A stretch of DNA of 64,000 nucleotides from Megamerina dolium (Eukaryota; Arthropoda; Insecta; Diptera; Megamerinidae): positions 93,580,640 to 93,644,639 of the forward strand of contig OY978526.1 in NCBI GenBank assembly GCA_963854835.1. Reading direction: 5' to 3'. A model generated the notes under the pieces. The model saw nothing but the letters and a program-made list of their open reading frames with translations. It was not told the origin of the DNA and made no database searches. Both the position numbers and the translations under genes were made by a program. The first letter of the stretch is position 1; every line of letters begins with the position of its first letter. Of this stretch, positions 25,181-38,048 are shown piece by piece.

Positions 25181-25707
25181 TAGCCTCGACAGACGGCAGC
25201 CTAATTCCGGATTATCGAGTTAATTCGAATTAACTCGGGCATTAACTGCAGCTAATCCGCATAAACTCTATGAATTAATTCTCAAAATAAAAGAGGATTA
25301 AGGCAATTTGCGATGGCAACACTGCTGAAAATTGTCTATTGTGAATTTTTCTCCATCCATTTTACAAAATATTAGGTGTGTTCGTTAACAAAAAACTTTC
25401 AACAATTGTTAACAGTTTTCAACATGAAAAGTGTTGGCGAACAAATAAATCCAGCTGTCAATTACGAACTGTGAATGTCAATTTACAAGTTTCTGATAGT
25501 TTTCAGTTCACGTACTTCTTGTAGATTTTCTCATATCGAGAGTGATAGATGACAGAAATGATAGTGATAGTAATGTAAGTGAGCAGACCTAATAAAACAG
25601 CAATCAGCAGTTTAGTTAATCCGCAATACTGCCGTCTGTCAGGTTATTATTTTATTCGGATTAAGTGCGCTGGTAATCCGGAATTAGGCTGCCGTCTGTC
25701 TAGGCTA
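25181..25707. mobile_element. PIF/Harbinger-like MITE, copy 2
   Basis: 527 bp, same orientation as copy 1, flanked by TTA at 25178-25180 and 25708-25710. One substitution (TAGCCTCGAC) breaks the left end. A SINE relic begins about 15 bases to the right. Confidence 0.9.
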
Positions 25708-25721
25708 TTACTCTTTAATTC

Positions 25722-25892
25722 CTTACCGTAACTCAGTGGTTAGTGAGTTGGTCTTCTCATCCGTAGGTCGTGGGTTACAAATAAATCCCCTGCTGAGGCA
25801 ACTTTAATATCGAAAGCAGTCGGCAAGTTGTCTGCAAGCAATTAGCAATTCTTCACGCAGTAATAATTTGCCAAGAAAAAATGCTTCTTAAC
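25722..25892 (+). mobile_element. tRNA-derived SINE, diverged head (copy 6)
   Basis: TAACTCAGTGGTTAGTGAG is the A box region; the B box is split by a small insertion (GGTTACAAATAAATCCCC). The body is truncated after CCAAGAAAAAATGCTTCTTA. One of the oldest copies. Confidence 0.7.
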
Positions 25893-26112
25893 CCTCGTTT
25901 AACATCCTTATTCGAACAACTTTTCTAGACACTGCCATCACCCTCAGATTTCTTGTAACAGCCAACTCATAACATCAAATGAGATTAGTGATGACACTCC
26001 AACTTAAGTGAAGCTAACGACTCAATCATAGCGTCACATAATCTAAATAGCTAAATGGTTTACTGAATGGTGAATTAATGTAAATAAGATCAAATGAACT
26101 CCCATAAAGTCT

Positions 26113-27315
26113 AGTAAAAAGAAATCAATTATTTTTGCATTAAATTGAAGGTTTTATTTAGCATAGTTAGAATGATGCGATTTAGGTCAAATATGCACCG
26201 TTTTGTTCGATAACTTGTTGCCATTTTGAAGGTAATTTCATAATGCCACTCTTATAGAAACCCTCGTCCTTATTGGCAAAAAACTTGGACAGTAGATTTT
26301 CACAAGCTTCTCTTGAGGCGAATTTGTAATCACTTGGTACCAGATCCGAACTATAAGGTGAATGCATAGGAACTTCTCAACCAAGCTCCCGAAGCTTCTG
26401 GCGAGTCACCATCGATGTATATAGCCTGGCGTTGTCCTGATGGAATACAATTCTTCTCCTATTGGCCAAAGCTGGCCGCTTCTGGGCGATTGCTTCCTTC
26501 AGAGAGTCCAATTGTTGACAGTACAGGTCCGAATTAAGAGTTTGGCCGTAGGGGAGCAGCTCATAATAGATGATTCCCTGCCAATCCAACCAAACACATA
26601 GCAAAACCTTCCTGAATGTCAATCCTGGCTTGGCCAACGTTTGCGCCGGCTCATCGCGATTCGACCACGACCGTTTTCGCTTGACGTTGTCGTAAGCGAA
26701 CCACTTTTCATCACCAGTCACCATCCGCTTAAGAAATGGATCGATTTTGTTGCGATGCAGCAGCGATTCGCAGATGGAAATTCGGTCCATGAGGTTTTTT
26801 TGCGTTAACTCGTGTGGCACCCATACATTGAGCTTCTTTTTATATCCAGCCTTATATGAATGGTTCCAAACGGTTTTTTGTGCAATGTTTAGCTCCTGGG
26901 CAATAGACACAGTGCTTACATGACGGTCAGATTCGACGATTTCCATTATTTTATCGATATTTTCGACAATTGGCCTTCCAGAGCGTGGTGCGTCTTTGAC
27001 ATCAAAATTACCGGAACGGAATCGACGAAACCAAAATTGCACGTGATTGGCTATTACAGTATCAGGACCATAAACACTATTCACATTTTCAGCCGTCTGG
27101 CTTACGTTATCGCCTTTATCGAAGAAAAACTGTAAAATACGTCGTATTTTCTCTTTACTGGTGTCCATCTTTGAAGCGTGCTCAAAGTGAAAAGTTTATT
27201 TAGTAAGTAATCCTATATTTTTAACGCCATTTAGCGTAACTCTATCGCACTTATACAACGCGAGATACAGATTAGTAAAGCCATCTATTGGAAAAATAAT
27301 GGATTACTTTATACT
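26113..27315 (-). mobile_element. mariner element, nearly full length
   Basis: Encloses the transposase pseudogene at 26182-27168. Imperfect inverted ends can be aligned: AAATCAATTATTTTTGCA near 26122 against GTAATCCATTATTTTTCCA read from the opposite strand near 27307. TA dinucleotides flank both. End positions are good to a few bases only. Confidence 0.7.
26182..27168 (-). pseudogene. mariner transposase with one nonsense codon
   Basis: A DDE/D transposase of the Tc1/mariner superfamily (cut-and-paste into TA). From MDTSKEKIRRILQFFFDKGD it has the paired helix-turn-helix region (residues 1-110, with WFRRFRSGNFDVKDAPRSGR), the first catalytic Asp in VTGDEKW (about residue 150), the second in FHQDNAR, and the third in SSDLVPSDY after the break. 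A TGA replaces a Trp codon after LRELG at about 26374-26376; reading continues in the same frame through MHSPYSSDLVPSD and ends NGAYLT. Total length is about 328 codons, near the usual 340-350. Apart from the nonsense codon the frame is intact, so the copy is young but presumably inactive. The paired Asp spacing fits DD34D mariners. Confidence 0.88.
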
Positions 27316-27635
27316 TATACAAAATGGACTGAATTATTTTTAAGTTATCGTTAAAAATACAGCAAGACCTCTGAAATGGATTTATTTTTCTCCAAATTCA
27401 GATTTTGCGGGTATATTTGGATTTTTTGGTGCTTACGCAGGTTTTTAGTGTTTCAATAGTCCTATGATATGCATTATGTGGTATGAAATATTTTTGTTAT
27501 TATGGGACGTAATATTATTTGTTATAGGTAAAAATAACTCGTCCAATATATGTATATAAAATACATTTTCTATGGAAATATTATAATGATGATTTCTATT
27601 CTCTGCAATCATCCTTTATATTTTTAGGTTGTAAT

Positions 27636-27650
27636 ATGTTGAAAGAATGA
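27636..27650 (+). other. upstream ORF 1 in dysf leader
   Basis: ATG TTG AAA GAA TGA: four codons, overlapping the start of upstream ORF 2 by four bases (ATGA type). It could support stop-restart scanning. That role is inference. Confidence 0.45.
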
Positions 27651-27709
27651 AACAAATGAAAAACGCTAACAACGCATTCAAACCAATTTGTAAGATTTTT
27701 AATTTCTGA
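27647..27709 (+). other. upstream ORF 2 in dysf leader
   Basis: A 20-codon ORF (MKQMKNANNAFKPICKIFNF) ending in TGA 28 bases before the chosen dysf ATG. Its ATG overlaps the stop of upstream ORF 1. Such placement usually lowers translation of the main ORF; no function of the peptide is implied. Confidence 0.45.
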
Positions 27710-27737
27710 AGTGATCAAGCGAACCAATAATACAATT

Positions 27738-28327
27738 ATGTATTCCACTTCAAAGAAAAATTTTGATAAAGCAGCTTTAGCACCACCTGTGCAGCCGGCA
27801 ACGATTGCAGCCACATCTAGTTTGAATGTAATGCCCCCACATACACAGAACACCACACACCCGCATATGCATAATCAAACACACCCATTGCACTTGTCAC
27901 CACATCATCCGCCACCACTTCTAACAGCAACGCATCATCCACCCGTCCAACATTTGCGAACGACAGACATTCCGACGCATCCAATTCCACATGTTGCACA
28001 AGTTGCCGCACCACCTCACTTACATCCACGTAATCACTTACATCAACATCCTCATGTGCAACATCAGCAACATCTATTACAACAACAAATGCAGCATTTG
28101 CAACAGCATAATATTGGTTTATCACCACACCAATTGGTGCAGCAGCAACATGAACAACAACACCAACAACACCAACAGCACCAGCAGCAGCATAATCAAC
28201 ATCATAACCAACATCAGCAACAACAGCCGCTACAGGACACGCATCAACATCATGGTGGCACTGTTTCGCATCAAAATCCAAATGCGCAACAACAACAACA
28301 ACAGCAATCATCAGCTATGTTGACAAG
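27738..28327 (+). CDS. dysf: dysfusion (bHLH-PAS), first coding exon, His/Gln-rich N-terminus
   Basis: This exon encodes the first 196 codons plus two bases of the dysfusion orthologue, a nuclear bHLH-PAS transcription factor that in Drosophila pairs with Tango/ARNT and controls tracheal fusion and leg-joint genes (family knowledge). It is assigned because its frame joins exactly to the bHLH exon at 57886. The chosen start is the first ATG in frame, giving MYSTSKKNFDK. The open frame extends 27 bases upstream but has no ATG there. After about residue 15 the protein is proline-, histidine- and glutamine-rich, and it ends in Gln runs encoded by mixed CAA/CAG, so length variation between strains is likely. 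The donor is ACAAG/GTAAGT, phase 2: AG plus the next exon's A makes Arg. No domain other than low complexity is visible. Vertebrate NPAS4 starts almost directly with its bHLH, so the long extension is notable. The start codon is less certain than the gene. Confidence 0.85.
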
Positions 28328-28516
28328 GTAAGTACATGATACGATTTTGTAATCTATCCAAATTAGAGATGTCTGAATTTTCGAAGCACGCTATTTTCTC
28401 GCAACAAAAATTGAATTGCACATTTTTTTCTGAGCTTATCTGACGAAAACGCCGGATGTTAAATTATATTCGTGGCGTTCTTAGTCGAAAAATTCGGTCA
28501 CAATTATAGCTTTATT

Positions 28517-28548
28517 ATTTTGCACCATGACAATGCATGGTGCAAAAT
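28517..28548. repeat. 13-bp perfect inverted repeat
   Basis: ATTTTGCACCATG, a 6-base loop, CATGGTGCAAAAT. It lies 190 bp inside the large dysf intron. No family assigned. Confidence 0.6.
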
Positions 28549-28879
28549 CCACGAATTGATATTCCTTTTACTCTACATGGCAATCATTAGCGGAAGTGGA
28601 AAGGGGGGGAGGGGCTTGTATTACTGATCCCGGAGTATTGAAGTTCACGTTTGGAACTAACGTCATATTTTGCCGCTGTCCATGTTGCTGTCTGAAAAAC
28701 TGATTGGAAGTGCGTAAAAATGCGTGTGCTGAACGCATTGTTCAAACGAGTTAGGTTTTATGGACCAGTGATTTAAAGTACTGAATTCAAATACTCTTAA
28801 AATTTGCAAATGGAAATGGTCGGAAAACTGTTGCAATTTATTCTCAAGGACATAGATATGAGTAGAATCAGACTCGAAA

Positions 28880-29050
28880 ATTCTTCGTGACGATCAAGGG
28901 CTCGAGTGGGGGTTTATATCCCGGAGCCTCTTCCTGTCCTGTTCCTTTGACAAAAATGGGAATCTGGTTACAGATGTCCAGAGTGTACTGAGCTTATGGA
29001 GGGGATTCTCCACGTTATTGAAAGGCGAACTCCCCGAAAACGGATGATGG
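28880..29050 (+). mobile_element. RTE/craft-type LINE fragment (linker before RT)
   Basis: FDKNGNLVTDVQSVLSLWRG and FSTLLKGELPENG match the segment between endonuclease and reverse transcriptase in RTE-type elements. Flanks are degraded. Confidence 0.6.
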
Positions 29051-30292
29051 TGTAGACATATATATCTTGGTCAAAGAACCGAGTTTTAAAGTATTTGATT
29101 TTAATGAGGTCCTAAGGAGCGATTAAATGGTAGAAAAATGCTGGTAGCATCTATAACTAGTAAAAAACTTAAAACCACGAAAATTAGAATATAAAAAAAA
29201 AAATGTTTCGTTGTTAAAATAATAGTGCTCTTACGTAAAAAAGTATTTGTTTACAGATCCTCCCACAGAAAAGTATGGTTACGTTACTCACGAGTAGTAT
29301 ACCCGTAAAGTAGAACTTGACTTCCAAAGTGTACATACTCGTACATACGTGAAAATGTAAATATTGTGAGACCATTTTATGTATGAGAGTTCTTGTCGTG
29401 ATACCAATTCATGTTGTGGTGTCAAGGTTTTAACTTTGCAATTCAATAATAAGTACAATAACGTTCGTACAGTTTGAACGTTTGAAGCTATAAAAATACA
29501 AATATACTTGCAATAACTAGAACAAGCATATATGTTTGGCATTTTACAGTTGACATTATTGCTTACTAGCAATAGGCGACTACGATAACAGTACGAACAA
29601 AATGAAAATGTAGGCTAAAGAGGGCAGTGTGATCCGTTGCCAACAATACTAATTTGTCGACCATATTTTCTTTCGGTGTATTGGGTGACAGCTGTCAACT
29701 TATGACTGACAGTGGACTCCTTACTTTTCGAGATTTTGACTGTCGCCGTGGTGCATGTCCTTTTTAAATTTTAAATAGTTTGCATTAAAATTTGTTGTAT
29801 TTTTCTAGAAATCATAAGTAATGCGCCAGGTAACTTGAATTAGGTCTTTTCTAAAATTTCTCCGAATCGAGCACGGTGTTATTCTACAGCTTCCCAAAAA
29901 AATAAAAGCAGGACGTCCAACGGACCAGAGTAGTCACATTCTAAGGATTTTGGGTAGCTGAATCTGAATCCTAGTTGGAATATGTGTGCTATTCTTCCTG
30001 TCTGTCTAACCTCCAAAAGACTTCAAAATTTAATTCATAATGTTGCGAAGTATGGGTAGTGACATAAAGTATATTAGGGGGATTTCTTGACAATTACCGG
30101 TTCTATATCGATTATACAGTTATAGTTATAGTACAGTATTAACCACATGAGAGTTTGTGCTCATCTATCGTTAGTCGAAGTGTTCTTTCTTCTCTCCCAT
30201 TTATCCATGGTTTTTTCTTTTTCGTTCTGAAAAAGCTCAATTAGACGATTTACTTTATTGTTTCACTAAGCCTGTACTCTTTTAAATTGCAT
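29051..30292. other. intronic DNA, nothing recognised
   Basis: No frame with coding character; moderately AT-rich. Confidence 0.55.
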
Positions 30293-30307
30293 TATAGGTC
30301 TTGGTAA

Positions 30308-30612
30308 TGGCCTGCAGGTCGTGGGTTCCATCCCCGGCTGAAGCATAAATTTAATATAGAAGATATTTTTCTTTCGAACGGTATCCACCTGTCGGCAAGC
30401 AATTGGCAATTTTTTCAGCAGCAACAATTTGCCATGAAAAAGCTTCTGAAAGAAATCTGTGACAAAGCTCAGAAAAAGTCATGTCACAAGGATTCTGCAG
30501 TTCGGAACCAGCTAAAATAAGTAGGTCCTTTCTAATACTGTCCAAAATTTAACAAGCATAACAGTAATAGAAGAGAAGCCACATATTTAAGTGCCACATA
30601 TTTATTATTTTT
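30308..30612 (+). mobile_element. tRNA-derived SINE, 5'-truncated, with 15 bp duplication (copy 7)
   Basis: TATAGGTCTTGGTAA occurs at 30293-30307 and 30613-30627, an exact 15 bp target-site duplication. The insertion begins inside the head (TGGCCTGCAGGTCG), keeps the B box, and ends in an AT-rich tail. 5' truncation with a long duplication is the mark of target-primed reverse transcription. Confidence 0.92.
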
Positions 30613-30856
30613 TATAGGTCTTGGTAAACAGGAACGATACCAGTACCAATAGCCCATTTTGGTACTTCGTAAACTGTAACCGTTACTAAGCAATATTCTG
30701 TACAATGTTGTATTAACATTTAACACCAAACATGATAGCTTATCAAAGCTTAAATGAGGTTTATAAAACGTTTTGATATCATTTGAGATCAATCTTTAGT
30801 TAAATAGTATGTATGTAGCTATAAATGAGTTCAGCCGGGGATACACAGCAGGCGTG

Positions 30857-31238
<382 letters not shown>

Positions 31239-32218
31239 GTTCTGTGTACATATAGTACCTGTGGAGGTACAATTTAAAGGTCTTCGGGAAAATTATTTTA
31301 AAGATGGAATAATTGCATTCGAAAATTGCTGGGAAAAATGTAATAAGGTTAGACGAGTATATAACCAACAATAGTCTTTCTGTGTTTGTGAGTTAGACGT
31401 GTTCAAAAACACTGGAAATTTTCAGAGCATTTAAATAAGCATCAAGTTTATGGGTGCCGTAGTACAGCTTCTGGGTCGTTTCTACATGAAATTCTAAGAT
31501 AAAGTGAAGAACAAACTGTAGGGTTTAATGATTTTTTTTTTAGATTATATTATATTGTTTTTATTTTGTACTAAGAGTAAGAGTATATTTAGCTATTTTT
31601 GGGGACGTGGAATATATTTGAATATATTTTAAGGAATATATTATGTTTATATTATTTTTAAAAATCTTTAATATCGAAATTTTAAAAATAAAAAGTATAA
31701 GCGATTAAAAACAAAAGTAAAACTAGTGCTTCAAAAATAAATCAAAATATTATTCATTATAGGAGTAATACGCAAGTTTCACAAATAGTATGTGCTGGAT
31801 TCCGAAATATGCTCACCAACTGAATCCGCCAATACTTATGTACATACGACGTATTACATGATTTTTTTAATAGTTGATAATTATGATATTTGAAGAAAAA
31901 GTCATATTGTACTGATTGGTAAACCCCGTACGATACGCTCGAATTGCCCATTTTTACACTAAATCAATTAAGCTCATTTTGATTATACACAATATTTTTT
32001 AGCCAGCTGCAAAGAGCTTTCAAGAAATAAAAAAGATTGTACAGTGATATTTGAATAGGTCTAATGCACATACATATCATATATTACAGTTTGTAGTTAA
32101 CACAAGTATTTTGTAGAAAGTTCATTTGTTTGCTGAATTACGAGTAATGCTGCAATTGAAAAGGAATACAAAAAATATATTTAGAATAAGGTAATCGAAA
32201 GAAACGAAAAGGGAATAT
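31239..32218. other. intronic DNA, nothing recognised
   Basis: AT-rich between the TA tract and repeat X. Confidence 0.55.
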
Positions 32219-32745
32219 GGCCTTACAGTCGGTCTGGGCCGACAGATTTGTACCCTGCATCTAAAGAGTGGGCTTAACGGTCTAATCTTTTGCGCAATAT
32301 ACGAATTTCAGGGTATAATCTTAAATATTTAATTAATACCATATAACTACATACATACATCCATCATTGAGAGCGTACAACGGTTGAAACACGGTTGTCC
32401 GATGCGCAAGATTATGGTAGTAATATAGAGAACTATATTAATGCGTGGTATATTTGTTGTCCTAGACAAAGTAATAGGTCAGTTGAACCTATTTATATTT
32501 TTTTTTTGTTCACATTTTCCAAATCGTCTGTATTTTTGAACTATGGCTAAGTGACTAGTGCCAAATTTCGTCAAAATATCTCAACATTTATCTAAAATAA
32601 GACAGACGATGGATAGGCGGACATCTTTACATCGACTATTTAGGCGACGCTAATCAAGAATATATATAATTTTCTTCCTTTACGTGGATAGAAGCATCTG
32701 ACCAAATTGAAGATACCTTGGCACCTGTGTGCAGGGTATAGAAAT
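32219..32745. repeat. dispersed repeat X, longest copy
   Basis: Begins TACAGTCGGTCTGGGCCGACAGATTTGTACCCTGCAT-like (partly palindromic), contains AATTTCGTCAAAATATCT and GCGACGCTAATCAAGAATATATA, and ends GTGTGCAGGGTATA. Other pieces: 33440, 39553, 45285, 52795. Texture resembles common non-coding dipteran repeats; class unknown. Confidence 0.6.
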
Positions 32746-33439
32746 GAAAATTAAAGAACGAAAATACAACAATAACAAAAATATCCTAACAGAAAAAGTA
32801 GGTGCTTTACTTTTTGTGTGTTCTTGTGAGTTTTTTTTGTTCTCAGTGCTCTGTATGAAGACACATCTTACGAGTAGTACGAGTACCAATGTATATTGTG
32901 TGGCTGTTAATTTGTGGAGCAGTTACTGGCAATATTTGCAGCACCAACGCCGTCACCGCCACCACAACATGACTTACAGACTCGTATGTATAAGAGAATA
33001 TCGCAGATTGTATAGTTTTTGTTTATGTTGCCTCTACTCATATTGCATTGCTGTTTATTTTCTTTTTTTTTTCTTGTAAAGGTTTATCAAGATTGTTGTG
33101 AACAGTACCAAAACAAAAAACAGAACGTTCTCAGCTCAAAAACGTCATTATACCAGTCGAATGAAAGAATAACACCAACAAATATGCAGCAACCAAATGA
33201 TCTTAACAAAGGGTACCAACGTGAGCGCCACAATTTAAATTGAGTGTGCCTTTGTGTGTGAAATAAAACACAGTGGAGGTTCTAAGTAAAAACAAAAAAA
33301 AAAAAAAAAATATTAAAAGTACGTATACATAATTAAATTTAGAATTCAGTATGTTAAATAGAAATGATATAAACCAAAAAAAAAATAAATATTTAAATTA
33401 TAATAAAGTACAATTAAAATAATTAAATAGGATTACTAA

Positions 33440-33765
33440 ATAGGAGGGATGTCCGTAGTATTCGCATTTCCCTTTGCAAAATTTTCAATATACGCAATTG
33501 CAATTTTATGCAAATAATTTTACTTTGGATGCTTCGTGTTGATGTGGCAGTTCATCGATCATCTTCATTCACACTGGCGTCTGTAGTTTTGGAGCAATGG
33601 TAACTTCTGCTGAATTTCGTCAAAATATCTGAACATTTATTAAAGTTACAATGCGTACCAGCCAGGAAATAGACAAATGGGCAACTTTAAATATCATAAG
33701 CGACGCAGATTAAGAATATATACATTTTTACAAGCATCAAAATGTATACTTAGAGTCTTGTACTT
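33440..33765. repeat. dispersed repeat X, right part
   Basis: AATTTCGTCAAAATATCTGA, CATTTATTAAAGTTA and GCGACGCAGATTAAGAATATATA align with the second half of the copy at 32219. Confidence 0.55.
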
Positions 33766-33782
33766 AGGTGTGTGTGTGTACG

Positions 33783-34043
33783 TGGCACTTATAAGCCCCG
33801 AAGGTCCTTTTGGCCAAGCTTCTCTGTTGTGCGTGTGAAATTTTGGACACTATTAGAAGGAACCTACTTTTATTAACCGGCTCCGAAATGCACAACTCTT
33901 GTGGCATCACTTTTTCTGAGTTTTGCCACAGAGCAGAGAGTACTTTTATCATGGCAAATTTTTACTGCTGGAAGAATTGCCAATCGCATGCCGACAAAAG
34001 GGTACATATCAGAAAGCCAACGAACTAACCACCGAGCTAAGGC
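33783..34043 (-). mobile_element. tRNA-derived SINE, diverged (copy 8)
   Basis: Reverse orientation: tail GCCCCGAAGGTCCTTTTGGCC, body AACCGGCTCCGAAATGC, and head remnants CCAACGAACTAACCACCGAGCT. The B box is lost by a deletion. It abuts an RTE LINE fragment to the right. Confidence 0.78.
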
Positions 34044-34074
34044 TATTTGTAATTAAGTAATTTAAGTGTAGATC

Positions 34075-34830
34075 AGCAGCATGTATTGTTTCCTCCATAA
34101 TAAGATTGAAAAGGTCGCACGATAACGCATCACCTTGTCTTAAACCCCGTTCGGTATTATACGGCGGGGAAAGATTCTTCCCCAATTTTCACTGCACTGT
34201 AGAGGTCATCCCTTACCGGACTGTCTAAAGCGTATTTATAATCAACAAATAGATGGTGTGTGTCGATATGTTTTTCTTTTTCAGGATTTGGGGAAAAGGA
34301 AAGTGAAAATCTGTTCGTTGGTAGATTTACCAGGTCTGAAGTCACACTGATAAGCTCTAATCAGGTTGTGGTGAATAGGCCTCAATCTTTCACAAAGTAC
34401 GCTCAAAAGAACTTTGTATGCGATGCTAAGAAGACTTATTTCACGGTAGTTGGCGCAAATTATTGAGTCTCCTTTCTTATGCAGGGGACAGAGAACACTG
34501 AGCCTCTAATCATGCTGATGCATGCTGATGAGCAGCTCATCGCCTCTGGTCTTAAACAAACAGGCCATCAGCACCTGCAGCTTTGTTGTTTTTCAGCCTA
34601 AAAATGACCTCTCTAACCTCATCATGGACGGGTGGTGGAACATTTACACCATCATCCGTGCTTGGGGAGTTCGGGAGATTTGCTCCACTGGCGGGATTGT
34701 TGTCGCCATTCACTACTAATAACACATCTTGAGTAAAATAATACAATAATAAAGGAGTAAATCTGTTTATCGGCAACGCCCTCATAAATATTGGTCCAAG
34801 GTCAAAAACCTGCAATCGGCAATACTCAAT
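34075..34830 (-). mobile_element. RTE/craft-type LINE fragment (reverse transcriptase N-terminal half)
   Basis: On the minus strand: DEVREVIFRLKNNKAAGADG at the start of the RT domain, LFKTRGDELL, CPLHKKGDS, HHLFVDYKYALDSPVRDDLY (motif A), then a frame change and a GLRQGDALSC-like part. The longest RTE piece in the window. Confidence 0.8.
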
Positions 34831-37800
34831 AAACTAGCAATTTACGATATGGACTACAAAAGAATATGGTACCTTCTTTTTACTGATAGAGACAATTCTA
34901 TATGGATTGTTAATTTTTATAAACTTATGAAGAAGAATAAAAAATGATTGGAAAAATTTTGTTTAACCGATTTTTTTCTCGGGAAAACTCCTATTAACCT
35001 GTCAAATATTTAGTATCGTATTAAAGGTTATAAAATATTCTTTCAAATAGTATATAAGCATATTTATATATTTAATAGTTTTTTATATTCATAATTTTTT
35101 CAGCTAGTAGGTGTGTGTGTGGACACGATCCTCTTAATCGTGTAGCCGAATTTTAACACAGAAGGGTCTTTAGAAATAATAACAAATGCTACTTTTTCCT
35201 GAATTTAAAATTCTATTAAATGGAATAAGTAAATAAAAAACAAATTATCTTTCATTGGTTATTTATTATTATTGCAGCAAAAATAGATACGATCTATACA
35301 GTTAGATCGGACATATATATGAATTCCACAAGGATATCAGGTTACTAATTACCATGACTCTTGTCCATATTTTCAAACATTACTATTTATAAGACTAAAT
35401 CGATATTTCTGACTATTTTTGGTTGTTATACATATGTATTACAAAATATCGCTACAGTCATAACTTTTGAATTGGCGAAAGTAAACAAAAAAACGACTAT
35501 AGTGGGAGAATATACAATATAAGAGGCAATTGTACGTGTGCTCTTATATACTTACGCTTAAAATAAGACGGGATAATTTTTTATTTATTTCTCCAGGCGC
35601 TAATATTAATTTATTTTGAAAATGTATACATTGCAAAATGCAATGTGATCATCAACACTTTAATAATTCACGCAAAATTTTAGTAAAAAAAAAAAAAAAA
35701 ACAAACAAAAAATGTACTGGCAGATGTTTAGGTGTGTTGACTGCTGGCGTGCCAAATCAATGTATTGTATCTAAAAAGCTTTATTCGTTCTATTCGTTAG
35801 CAAATATACATCGAGATTTAGCCCTATAAATACATTCTTTGTGCGCTGAGCGTGAAAACATACATACCGAAGGATAAGTTTTTGTGAGAGGTAGGCGTGA
35901 TTTAAACTATTCTCAAATATGTGTACATATTAATTATTCAATATTATCATATGTGCCGACTTTCGACTTGACAACTTCATATCTTCGTGCGGATAGAGTT
36001 TTTAATGCCTCTTCGAATCATGAAAATTACTTTTTTTTAGCCCATAATAAATCGTATTCATCATTATGTTACGCGTTATCGTTTTTATCTTTACGAGTTT
36101 ATCGTTTTACCATTTTGAAATCAATCCATTAACAAATTTCCTTTCCTATCCCAGAAATCTGATGCCATTAGCTTCTTGAATAGTCAGTGATTAATTGACG
36201 TACAAAATTCTACCAAAAATCAGCTAAATACTTCTCAGCACTTATTTTTGCACTTTTGGCGATCGTCTTTAGAATAACTTTTAAAAATAGAACACAATTT
36301 TCAATCATAGCTTTGAAGATGAGGACACCTTATCGACTTTTACAAATCGTCTTAGTCTTAAACCAACTAAAATATAGAATTTTATTATTGAACGAAATTG
36401 AATTTTTGCATGTTACGAGTTGATCCATCGCCATGAAGCTTCTCATTTCATATGATAGTTGTGTCAGCATAAAAATTTTATCTGCTTGAAGTACATTTTC
36501 TTATCCGAGACTTATGTCATCAAATCAAACTTATTCCGCAATCATATTGTTTTTGATTTTTTGGACCACATTAATATTCATACATAGTACGAGTACATAC
36601 ATGAATTCAATATAAACAAAACAAAAAAAAAAAGTATAAAGTTTATTTAATGACATTTTGTAAGAAGAACAAGAAGAGGAAAATAAAAGAAGTAAAACGT
36701 GTAAACGTGCGTTCGTCAGCATCATACAGTGTCCTGCATTTATCTCTATCACCTAATCTCATTGTCAGTCAGTCGATTTGGCTTCGTTGGTGGAATATTG
36801 GTGCGTAGTATTGTAAATCCACTTGTTGTTGTTATTGTTGTACTGTTGTTACAATTATTTTGGTGGTTGGTGTTATGATACGAACTTTGTATCGAACGAG
36901 AAAATGTGCATTTTTCGCAGCTACTTGTGCTGTTGCTGTTTGTATAGCCTAAGTATATTTATTTCGTTCCAATTAATTAGTGCTTCAAATGCGATGCCAT
37001 ACGTTAACGTGGTGCAGTGCGATGTTGGGGTGACATACAAAAATATATAAATATCTTTTCAGTCACAATTGCAAAAAAGTCCATACACAACACATCGGGT
37101 TATCAGGTTTGGAAAAATTGAAATAATTTTATGTTTCAAATAACGATTTTATTTCGAAATTAACTAAAAGTTTTGTTCGAATCAATTTTTATATTAAAAA
37201 TTAAATAATATTTAATATGAAATTTTTCGAAACAATATTTTAATTCTTTCTCTTCTTCTTCTTTCTTTATTGCAATGTCAATTGCAAATGTCAATAACAA
37301 ACTCCTCAAATATTGTACAATATTTTATGTCAAATAATTCTTTGGGGTATCATGAAATAATGATAATACGCTATTTAAAGGTAATATTAAGTGATAAAAT
37401 TGGTAAGTATCATATGCATATGTGTAAATTCACGTCTTTTCATTATAAAGTGTAAGCTAAAAGATCAAATGAATATGAGTTGATCTTCGCACGAGAGGCG
37501 AACCTTACAACATAACTGGAATTTATGTGAAAAATCAGGATGGCCATATGGTAAGTACAATATAAAAAGTATGTATGAGGCAAGTAACATATTAAAGGTA
37601 AGCAAAAAAAAATTTTTTAAGTATTGTACGAATGTAATAATTCATTTAATTTACTAATTCATATGTATTTTCCATTTTTCCAGAGATTAACCTAAATGGA
37701 TGTAGACACGCGCTAATAATGAAAACTCAATAGGTGTACATTAAAGTGGTCCAAATTTTGTATGGGGGAAAAAAAAATTTCACCGTGACAACGGGACATT

Positions 37801-38048
37801 CCCTTAGTCCTTTCCTTTTAGCATTTGTAATATCCAAACCAATTTTCAAACTTCTACTGTAACCAATACAGAGTGTTCTATGACCCCTCGGTGCGCTACT
37901 GAATCACATTGAAATTTATAAAAATATTGATGATTTTTTATAAAAAGCTACTGTTGCCATGACAACTGAAGCTTGCAATATTTTTAACCAATTTAAATTT
38001 GAAATGATTTTAGGTTGCTTAGCCAATTGTTTGGTTAACATATATACA
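34831..38048. other. intronic DNA, nothing recognised
   Basis: Mostly AT-rich. A stretch at 36720-37050 with TTG runs resembles the low-complexity DNA often found around fly enhancers. Short frames at 35638, 35884, 36531 and 36823 lack domains. Confidence 0.5.

Larger units (their letters stand above)
27628..27737 (+). other. dysf: 5' untranslated part of the first dysf coding exon
   Basis: A good acceptor (TTTATATTTTTAG/GTTGT) ends at 27627, so this stretch is probably the leader part of a spliced exon rather than the transcription start. It contains two short upstream ORFs. An unspliced transcript starting further left within this exon cannot be ruled out. Confidence 0.6.

Noticed and set aside
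27817..28311. 164-codon minus-strand frame rich in Val, Asp and Ala
   Set aside because: Antisense shadow of the His/Gln-rich dysf exon.
28505..28560. ILHHDNA word suggesting a mariner catalytic motif
   Set aside because: It falls exactly on a 13-bp palindrome and no transposase sequence continues on either side.
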